Source: Candidatus Rifleibacteriota bacterium
GTDB lineage: Bacteria > Muiribacteriota > Ozemobacteria > Ozemobacterales > Ozemobacteraceae
NCBI GenBank assembly: GCA_018818125.1
Contig: JAHISQ010000153.1
Location: 1 to 39,625 of the forward strand
DNA length: 39,625 nucleotides
Direction of reading: 5' to 3'
Shown: positions 34,211 through 39,625 of the stretch, piece after piece
Layout: each line of letters begins with the position of its first letter
Position numbering within the stretch: position 1 is the first letter of the stretch
Position numbers and translations under genes: made by a program
The notes under the pieces: generated by a model
Told to the model about the DNA's origin: nothing
Database searches by the model: none
The model's input: the letters and a program-made list of their open reading frames with translations, nothing else

Positions 34211-34285
34211 CTGAGCTTTCGTGAATGGACAACCTAATCCCTAACTCCCTTTCAATGTGTCGCTAAAACGGCACATTTTTTATTT
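34211..34285 (+). ncRNA. Candidate small RNA with C-rich single-stranded segment
   Basis: About 75 nt from the predicted start near 34211 to the T-run of an orphan terminator. No start codon with a ribosome site opens a sensible frame inside it. The middle (34231-34252) is unpaired and holds CCTAATCCCTAACTCCCT, several UCCC-type motifs able to pair with Shine-Dalgarno sequences (GGGAGG occurs before the STAS gene just downstream). This is the usual build of a trans-acting regulatory RNA. All evidence is from sequence pattern; expression is unknown. Confidence 0.35.
34254..34285 (+). terminator. Orphan rho-independent terminator
   Basis: AATGTGTCG (34254-34262) pairs with CGGCACATT (34269-34277), 9 bp with one G-T wobble and a 6-nt loop, followed by TTTTTTATTTT. 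It points right, yet no rightward gene lies between the previous terminator at 33631 and this one. Confidence 0.7.
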
Positions 34286-34343
34286 TCCGGAAGTTCTTGC
34301 GAGGCTGATCCGCGAATTCTTGTAGTTTACTTCTTCTAAAGTA

Positions 34344-34373
34344 TTGAAAATTTTACTTGGAGTAGAGTAGTAT
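34344..34373 (+). promoter_or_regulatory. Possible promoter of the STAS-TPR-glmS genes
   Basis: TTGAAA (34344-34349), an 18-nt spacer and TAGTAT (34368-34373), 26 nt before the STAS start codon. A TATAAG at 34371-34376 overlaps it and offers an alternative -10. Confidence 0.4.
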
Positions 34374-34398
34374 AAGACCCTATAAATCGGGAGGGATT

Positions 34399-34755
34399 AT
34401 GTATCAGCAGTTTTCCGCAACCACAGAAACACGGGATCAGGTCGAAATACTCATACTCAAAGGTTACCTTGAAGATACAGGTGGCACCATGCTTAAACAA
34501 CTTGTGCAAAACGCTCTCGACGCTGGGTTCAGCCTGTTTGCACTTGACTGCACAGGCATTGAGCTCATAAGCAGCCCTGGTGTAGCCGCGTTGCTCGATA
34601 TTTCCGGATTGATCGTCGATGATTTCGCCGGCCTGCTATCGGTCTGGGGTCTCGACAAGCACCACTCGACTGTTCTCGAAATGTCAGGCTTCTTCTTTAT
34701 GGCACATCAGGCCGCGAGCGAGCAGGAAAGCCTTGTCTTTCTCAACGGTTCATGA
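34399..34755 (+). CDS. STAS-domain protein (anti-sigma factor antagonist type)
   Basis: A 118-residue single STAS domain. The core 'FALDCTGIELISSPGVAALLDISG' matches the SpoIIAA-type strand-helix; the phosphorylatable serine position is S59, while the usual 'DSSG' reads 'SSPG'. Such proteins bind an anti-sigma kinase when unphosphorylated and so free a sigma factor, or serve as subunits of stress complexes. No partner kinase or phosphatase gene is next to it. A GGGAGGG ribosome site precedes the ATG. The TPR gene follows after 21 nt, so they are probably co-transcribed. Confidence 0.8.
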   Translation: MYQQFSATTETRDQVEILILKGYLEDTGGTMLKQLVQNALDAGFSLFALDCTGIELISSPGVAALLDISGLIVDDFAGLLSVWGLDKHHSTVLEMSGFFFMAHQAASEQESLVFLNGS

Positions 34756-34776
34756 GCTAACTTTTCAGGAGGATTT

Positions 34777-36420
34777 ATGATGAGGAAATTAGCGAGAACC
34801 ATGGATGGTTTAGTGCCGCGTAAGCTATGGATGGCGAAAGCGGCCTGCCTGCTGCTTGCCGGCTTGCTGCTCTGTGCCGCAGCGACACTTTGCGCCCAGG
34901 ATCTGGTGCCAACATTGCTTGACCAGGGGCTTAAGCTCTATGCTGCCCGAGATTACCGTGGAGCCGCAGACTACCTTGGGCAGGTTGTCGATATGGCAAA
35001 AGACCATGATCAGGCCAGGTTTTATCTGGCATACAGCCTCGCTCTTTCCGGAAATCGTGAGAAAGCGCTCGAGCACGCACGCATTCTCGCTACGAAGCAG
35101 CCTGACCAGAAGCAGTATTCCGACCTGCTCAAACAACTGCAAAGCGAGATTGCCAAAGTAAAACCGAAAACAGCAACCAGTTCCTCTGCATTGAGCGTTG
35201 GAGAAGAAGTCATATTCGGCGGCTACCAGACCCTCGACGTGGTCAAACCCCGCGTCAGCACTCAAACCTATGATATAAAACCGGCCAGACCCAAGACCCC
35301 GATTGAACTGGCCATCGAAAAGATTGATGAGTCTGATAATGAGGGCGCAGAGAAGCTGCTGAAAGAAATCCTCGCCAAAGAACCTGACAACAGCGATGCA
35401 CTCCACTACATCGGCGTAATCAGCTTTAATAGCGGGAATTTTACCGAGGCTATCACCAAGTTTGAGCTGGCAATCAAGGCCAACCCAAAAAGCTTTCAGA
35501 GTCTTTTCCTGCTTGCTGACAGCTACCGTGCTCTCGACGAATATGCCAAAGCCGAAGCGCAGTTTCGCAAAGCTCTTGAGGTGAAGGATGACAGTTTCGC
35601 GATGCTCAACCTTGCCGAAGTTATAGTTAAACAGAACCGACTCAAGGAAGCAGAAGATCTGTTCGCGAAGGTCAATCGCAAAGACCCACGCATCGATGAC
35701 GCACTGATCGGACTTGCACAGATGAAGCTCTATCGAGGATTCACCCAGGAAGCCTCCGAGATGATCAACGAGGTCATTTCGCGTGGCGCCGGCAATCCAG
35801 AAGCGCATTTCATAAAATCGCAGATCCTCATGGAAAGTAAGCTCTTCGAAGAAGCAGCCGAAGAAGCCAACCGGGCACTCACCATTATGCCCGGCAACAT
35901 AAAATACCGCGCTGCCTACGCCTTGGCTCTGGTTCGAAGCTATAACGTCGCACGCGGCCTCGAAGAAGCGGCCAACATAATGCTCGATCTTCCCGATAGC
36001 ATTGATGCCAGACTAGTGCTCGCAGAGGGGCTTGTCATGAGCGGAGCATCCGGTGACGCCGAAGAACATCTGCGGGTGGTCGAAAAGCGCATAAAACATC
36101 CGCTTGTCAGCAAATTACGCGCCGCCATGGCTACTCGCCGTGGCGAAACCGATGTTGCCAAAGAACACTACCGTCAGTTCATGCTCAGATCTGCCGGACA
36201 ACCGGCAGCAGCACTAGAATACGCACAATTTCTCGAAGGCAGCGAAGACAAGCGTGAAGCTCTGCAGATTTTCCGCGAAATAACCGAACAGTTCAAGGAA
36301 ACAGCCTTCGCTGAGCGTGCGGCCGAAGCAGTCACCCGCATCGAGGCAACCCTGAGCGGCGAAGCTGATACTGAACGCCGTATCAAAGCAGGCCTTCGCC
36401 CCGGCAAAGTCAAGTATTGA
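34777..36420 (+). CDS. Exported TPR-repeat protein
   Basis: A 547-residue tetratricopeptide-repeat protein. The N-terminus has a basic stretch and hydrophobic core ending in 'ATLCAQD', a Sec signal peptide with probable cleavage after the 'LCA', so it likely works in the periplasm. A first pair of TPRs (about 45-120) is joined by a low-complexity linker (about 125-180, Lys/Thr/Pro-rich) to a long array (about 180-530; typical units 'SDALHYIGVISFNSGNFTEAITKF', 'QSLFLLADSYRALDEYAKAEAQF'). TPRs scaffold protein complexes. GGAGG lies 5 nt before the ATG. It lies between the STAS gene and glmS (26-nt gap), which may mean a role in envelope assembly. Partner unknown. Confidence 0.85.
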   Translation: MMRKLARTMDGLVPRKLWMAKAACLLLAGLLLCAAATLCAQDLVPTLLDQGLKLYAARDYRGAADYLGQVVDMAKDHDQARFYLAYSLALSGNREKALEHARILATKQPDQKQYSDLLKQLQSEIAKVKPKTATSSSALSVGEEVIFGGYQTLDVVKPRVSTQTYDIKPARPKTPIELAIEKIDESDNEGAEKLLKEILAKEPDNSDALHYIGVISFNSGNFTEAITKFELAIKANPKSFQSLFLLADSYRALDEYAKAEAQFRKALEVKDDSFAMLNLAEVIVKQNRLKEAEDLFAKVNRKDPRIDDALIGLAQMKLYRGFTQEASEMINEVISRGAGNPEAHFIKSQILMESKLFEEAAEEANRALTIMPGNIKYRAAYALALVRSYNVARGLEEAANIMLDLPDSIDARLVLAEGLVMSGASGDAEEHLRVVEKRIKHPLVSKLRAAMATRRGETDVAKEHYRQFMLRSAGQPAAALEYAQFLEGSEDKREALQIFREITEQFKETAFAERAAEAVTRIEATLSGEADTERRIKAGLRPGKVKY

Positions 36421-36446
36421 TGTAACTCGAAAGGACATTCACGGCA

Positions 36447-38279
36447 ATGTGCGGAATTATCGGATATATTGGCAGCAAACCCGCAAACGAAGTAATCTTT
36501 GACGGCCTGACCCGCCTCGAATACCGTGGCTACGACTCGGCAGGCATCGCCGTAGTCGATGACCACAAGATTTATGTGCGCAAAGACATTGGCAAGTTGC
36601 GCAATATCCGCAAACTGTTGCTCGATGAGTTCGAATCGAATTCAAGCATCGGTATCGGACACACACGTTGGGCTACGCATGGCCGACCTTCCGCCTTCAA
36701 CGCGCATCCGCACGGAGACTGCCACGGCAGCATCATGGTCGCCCACAACGGTATTATTGAAAATTTCATGAAGCTGCGTCGCAGCCTCGCTGCCGAAGGG
36801 CATGTATTCTCTTCCGAGACCGATTCAGAAGTGCTCGCGCACCTGATTGAGGCCAACTATCAGGGCGATCTCAAGCAGGCCGTGCTGCAGGCGGTTAAAT
36901 GCGTCGAAGGCGCTTACGCCATTGCTGTCATTCACAAGGATCACCCCGACAAAATGATCTGCGCCCGCAAAGAAAGTCCGCTGATCGTCGGTATCGGCAA
37001 CGGCGAAAACTTTGTCGCATCCGATGTTACCGCAATTCTGCAATACACCCGCCAGGTCGTTTATCTCGACAACTTCGAAGGTGCCGAGGTAACCCGCGAC
37101 GGAATCAAATTCTTCAACGCAGATGGCAACGATATCGACAAAAAGATCGTCCAGATAGATTGGAACCCGGTAGCCGCTGAAAAAGGCGGGTTCTCGCACT
37201 TCATGCTCAAAGAAATCTTCGAGCAGCCACAGGTCATTCGCAATACCATTGGTGGACGCACCTCCGAAGAAGATGGCAAAATCTACCTCGAAGAACTCAA
37301 GCTGACCGGCCCCGACATTTACCGCACCCAGCGCATTGTAATTGTTGCCTGCGGAACCGCATACTACGCCGCCTGTGTCGGCAAATATCTGATCGAGAGT
37401 CTGGTCAAAATACCTGTAGAGTGCGACCTCGCCAGTGAATTCAGATACCGCTCACCGCTTGTCGATGCCAACACTCTGGTTATCGCAATCAGCCAGTCAG
37501 GCGAGACTGCCGATACTCTGGCGGCCGTTAGAGAAGCACGCAGACGCGGCGCCAAAGTGCTCGGCATAGTTAACGCCAAAGAATCATCGCTGACCCGCGA
37601 AGTCGATGGACTGGTCTATATTCACGCCGGGCCAGAAATCGGCGTCGCTTCGACCAAGGCATATATCGCCATGCTCACTGCACTCACCCTGCTCGCGTTG
37701 ATGCTTGGCAAGATCCGTTCTGTGCTTGATCCTGAATACGTCAAGGAAAAAATCCGCGAGCTCAAGGTGCTTCCGCAGCAGATCGAACGCGTGCTCGACA
37801 AGAAAGATGCGATCCGCGATATCGCCGCGCAATACCTGGATGCCCGTAATTTTCTCTATCTTGGCCGGGGATTCAACTACCCCACAGCTCTCGAAGGTGC
37901 TCTCAAGCTCAAGGAAATCAGCTATATCCACGCCGAAGCTTATGCTGCAGGCGAGTTAAAACATGGCCCGATCGCACTGATCGACCACGAAATGCCGGTA
38001 ATGGCCATTGTAACTGAGTCAGACGTTTATGAAAAAACCATCTCAAACCTCAAAGAAGTGCAGGCGCGCTCAGGACGCATTATCGCCATTGCCACTGAAG
38101 GCGACCACGAAATCACTTCTCTGACCGAACATGTCATCGAGGTGCCCAGGGTATCCGACATCTTCTCGCCGATCATCAATGTAGTGCCGCTGCAGCTCTT
38201 CGCTTACTACGTCGCTGATCTGCGCGGCCTCGACGTCGATCAACCCCGCAACCTCGCCAAATCCGTCACTGTCGAGTAA
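36447..38279 (+). CDS. glmS: Glutamine-fructose-6-phosphate aminotransferase (isomerizing)
   Basis: A 610-residue GlmS making glucosamine-6-phosphate, the first step to UDP-GlcNAc for peptidoglycan and lipopolysaccharide. The N-terminal glutaminase has the nucleophile C2 ('MCGIIGYIG'), 'TRLEYRGYDSAGIA' and 'GIGHTRWATHGRPS'. Two SIS sugar-isomerase domains follow ('AISQSGETADTL', 'IGVASTKAYIA', 'GRGFNYPTALEGALKLKEISYIHAEAYAAGELKHGPIALI' in consecutive pieces). The C-terminus ends in 'DVDQPRNLAKSVTVE', as in intact GlmS. The leader is only 26 nt, so no glmS ribozyme is present. The AGGA site is at wide spacing (12 nt). It ends the STAS-TPR-glmS run; a repeat element follows. Confidence 0.97.
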   Translation: MCGIIGYIGSKPANEVIFDGLTRLEYRGYDSAGIAVVDDHKIYVRKDIGKLRNIRKLLLDEFESNSSIGIGHTRWATHGRPSAFNAHPHGDCHGSIMVAHNGIIENFMKLRRSLAAEGHVFSSETDSEVLAHLIEANYQGDLKQAVLQAVKCVEGAYAIAVIHKDHPDKMICARKESPLIVGIGNGENFVASDVTAILQYTRQVVYLDNFEGAEVTRDGIKFFNADGNDIDKKIVQIDWNPVAAEKGGFSHFMLKEIFEQPQVIRNTIGGRTSEEDGKIYLEELKLTGPDIYRTQRIVIVACGTAYYAACVGKYLIESLVKIPVECDLASEFRYRSPLVDANTLVIAISQSGETADTLAAVREARRRGAKVLGIVNAKESSLTREVDGLVYIHAGPEIGVASTKAYIAMLTALTLLALMLGKIRSVLDPEYVKEKIRELKVLPQQIERVLDKKDAIRDIAAQYLDARNFLYLGRGFNYPTALEGALKLKEISYIHAEAYAAGELKHGPIALIDHEMPVMAIVTESDVYEKTISNLKEVQARSGRIIAIATEGDHEITSLTEHVIEVPRVSDIFSPIINVVPLQLFAYYVADLRGLDVDQPRNLAKSVTVE

Positions 38280-38283
38280 ACAG

Positions 38284-38470
38284 AAAGAGAAACACAGATT
38301 ACGCAGATTCGCACAGATTAGCAAAACTACTGGCAGCAGAAAGCTGTTATTGCGTCTCAAGCCAGCGCACAACACTGCCTGCCTGAACCCATCTGAGAAA
38401 CCTGTGTAATCACCCGGGCGCTTCTGCCCTGATGCGCCCAAGTATCACCCACCTCCTGTGGGCGACTGCG
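38284..38470. repeat. Composite intergenic repeat abutting the mutS2 start
   Basis: The left part (38290-38318) is a run of CACAGATT/CGCAGATT units. An inverted partial copy is at 38389-38413. Then comes a GC-rich core with two hairpins (GGGCGC with GCGCCC near 38417-38440, CCCAC with GTGGG near 38447-38463), ending in GCGACTGCGG, 7 nt before the mutS2 start codon. The core shares the order TAATCACC...GGCGC...CCTGTG...GACTGCG with the element at 31203-31405. Confidence 0.65.
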
Positions 38471-38477
38471 GATAAAT

Positions 38478-39625
38478 ATGGAACAGAAATCACTAGATAA
38501 TCTTGAATTTTCTAAGATACTGTCGATAATATCGACGTTTGCCGGCTCACGCGCGGCAAAAGAAGCAATTCTGGCGTTGCAGCCATCTACTGACAGCAGC
38601 AAAATAGAAAGCTGGTTAAGTGAGATCGATGAATTTCTCGAATACTCGCAGGCCGGCTTCAAAATTCATCCCGGGGGCCTGCGCGATATTCGCGAAATAC
38701 TTGAAGTGCTTCGCTCTGGTTCAACTGTGCTTGGTTCCGAAGACTTTTTAAAAGTAAAAGCCAACATCGAAGCCGCAGCCGGCGTCAAAAAAGCCTTCGA
38801 ATCACATGCCATCTCACTAAACCTCCCGGCGAGCGCGGCGGGATACGTGGCTCTAATGGCCAAAGGCCATAAGAGCCACCTAAAAAAAGGCGGCCGCATC
38901 GCCGAGCGCGTCAAAAACATGCCGGCACTCGGCAGCCTGTTTCAGCGCATCGATGACTGCCTCGACGACCGCGGCCAGGTGCGCAGCGATGCCTCGCCGG
39001 CCCTGGCCTCGATCCGTCGCGAATATTCGCAAATGGTCAGCAGCACTGAAAAGCAGCTAACTGCATTTCTCAGCCAGCATTCCGACGACGTTCAGGATCA
39101 CTACTTCACACTGCGCAACGACCGCTACGTCGTACCCATACTTGCCTCAGCTCAGAGTCGAATTCAGGGCATAGTGCACGACCAGTCCGGCACCGGCCAG
39201 ACGCTTTTCATCGAGCCGCTTTCTTTTTTGCCCGCTAATAACCGGCTTGCGCAGCTACGACTTTCCGAACGCGAAGAGATCCGACGCATCTTTGCAAGCC
39301 TGACCGCACTGCTTAACCAGTCATTCAACTCGCTGATCGAACAATTCGAAACCCTGACCTGGCTCGATATGGTGCGCGCCCGCGCCGAATTCGCGGTCAA
39401 ATATGAGGCCGGCCGCCCAGAACCGACAAGCAAACCCGAAATGCAACTCACCCGCGCCCGTCATCCCCTGATTCACCCTAACTGCGTGCCGCTTGACATC
39501 AAAATGAACCAGCAACAGCGCTGCATCATCATCACCGGCCCCAACGGCGGCGGCAAAACGGTAGCGCTCAAAACTGTCGGCATCAATGCGCTGCTCATGC
39601 AGACCGGCAACTACGTTCTGGCCGA
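38478..39625 (+). CDS. mutS2: Endonuclease MutS2, N-terminal part (runs off the window)
   Basis: A frame of 382 codons open to the window end. The N-terminus ('SLDNLEFSKILSIISTFAGS') is the MutS2 core start, followed by the helical lever region. 'NDRYVVPILASAQSRIQGIVHDQSGTGQTLFIEPL' (in pieces) is the MutS2 signature, and Walker A 'GPNGGGKTVALKTVG' appears near the right edge. It lacks the mismatch-binding N-terminal domain of MutS. MutS2 acts in recombination control or in rescue of collided ribosomes, depending on species; the C-terminal Smr nuclease domain would be beyond the window. The ATG at 38478 has only a weak ribosome site (GCGGAT), supplied by the end of the upstream repeat. Confidence 0.93.
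   Translation, partial: MEQKSLDNLEFSKILSIISTFAGSRAAKEAILALQPSTDSSKIESWLSEIDEFLEYSQAGFKIHPGGLRDIREILEVLRSGSTVLGSEDFLKVKANIEAAAGVKKAFESHAISLNLPASAAGYVALMAKGHKSHLKKGGRIAERVKNMPALGSLFQRIDDCLDDRGQVRSDASPALASIRREYSQMVSSTEKQLTAFLSQHSDDVQDHYFTLRNDRYVVPILASAQSRIQGIVHDQSGTGQTLFIEPLSFLPANNRLAQLRLSEREEIRRIFASLTALLNQSFNSLIEQFETLTWLDMVRARAEFAVKYEAGRPEPTSKPEMQLTRARHPLIHPNCVPLDIKMNQQQRCIIITGPNGGGKTVALKTVGINALLMQTGNYVLA

Noticed and set aside
34825..35808. 327-codon open frame on the minus strand opposite the TPR gene
   Set aside because: It lies wholly inside a well-supported TPR gene, has low-complexity Phe/Leu/Cys-rich translation with no domain, and no ribosome site or promoter. It is a mirror of the codon bias of the real gene.
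36421..36446. glmS ribozyme upstream of glmS
   Set aside because: Only 26 nt separate the TPR stop from the glmS start, far too short for the ribozyme.

Overview
The window is a gene-dense bacterial chromosome segment of mixed G+C (roughly half GC by eye) that carries housekeeping rather than mobile genes. The cell appears diderm: there is a type-II-signal lipoprotein, a Slt70-like soluble lytic transglycosylase with a Sec signal, and a signal-bearing TPR protein. Diadenylate cyclase CdaA with its YbbR partner, a COG1313 radical SAM protein, abundant HEAT/TPR/Ig-repeat proteins and an EF-G-II type GTPase are not a typical proteobacterial set. An uncultured deep-branching phylum (for example Riflebacteria-like) is my guess; the window holds no rRNA gene to place it. 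I see no tRNA, rRNA, CRISPR array, transposase or phage gene.

Layout. 2-1030 (+): C-terminal part of an M16-family peptidase homologue, with a terminator shared with the convergent primary-type sigma factor (1088-1948, -). 1949-2532 is non-coding. 2533-3771 (-): a cytosolic ankyrin-repeat protein. 3860-11397 (-): a DNA recombination/repair block read yebC, ruvA, ruvB, mutS, then a coiled-coil DUF2325 protein whose start overlaps the mutS stop. 11674-13328 (-): a PflX-like radical SAM protein and a flavoprotein resembling those of bacterial microcompartment loci. 13534-24130 (+): eight genes with almost no spacing or with overlaps, dapA-cdaA-cdaR-HEAT protein-dprA-smg-topA-trmFO, closed by a strong terminator; this looks like one operon joining lysine/peptidoglycan precursor supply, c-di-AMP synthesis and DNA/tRNA maintenance.

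24280-27903 (-): a 1207-residue Ig-repeat lipoprotein with a C-terminal propeller-like domain and a near-consensus promoter. 28011-28790 (-): an unrecognised protein. 28925-31006 (-): an EF-G-II-like GTPase. 31504-33546 (+): lytic transglycosylase. 33669-34042 (-): a small excisionase/BldC-type DNA-binding protein and a 49-residue membrane microprotein. 34043-34398 is a regulatory region with direct repeats, a palindrome and an orphan promoter/terminator pair that may specify a small C-rich RNA. 34399-38279 (+): STAS protein, TPR protein, GlmS. 38478 to the window end (+): 5' part of mutS2.

Three intergenic gaps (about 8595-8668, 31203-31405 and 38284-38470) carry related interspersed repeats; one runs directly into the mutS2 start. 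No single exotic system is evident. The best leads are the candidate small RNA/HTH/microprotein locus, the MutS-coupled DUF2325 protein, the c-di-AMP operon with its unusually periodic HEAT protein, and a microcompartment-type flavoprotein without microcompartment genes.
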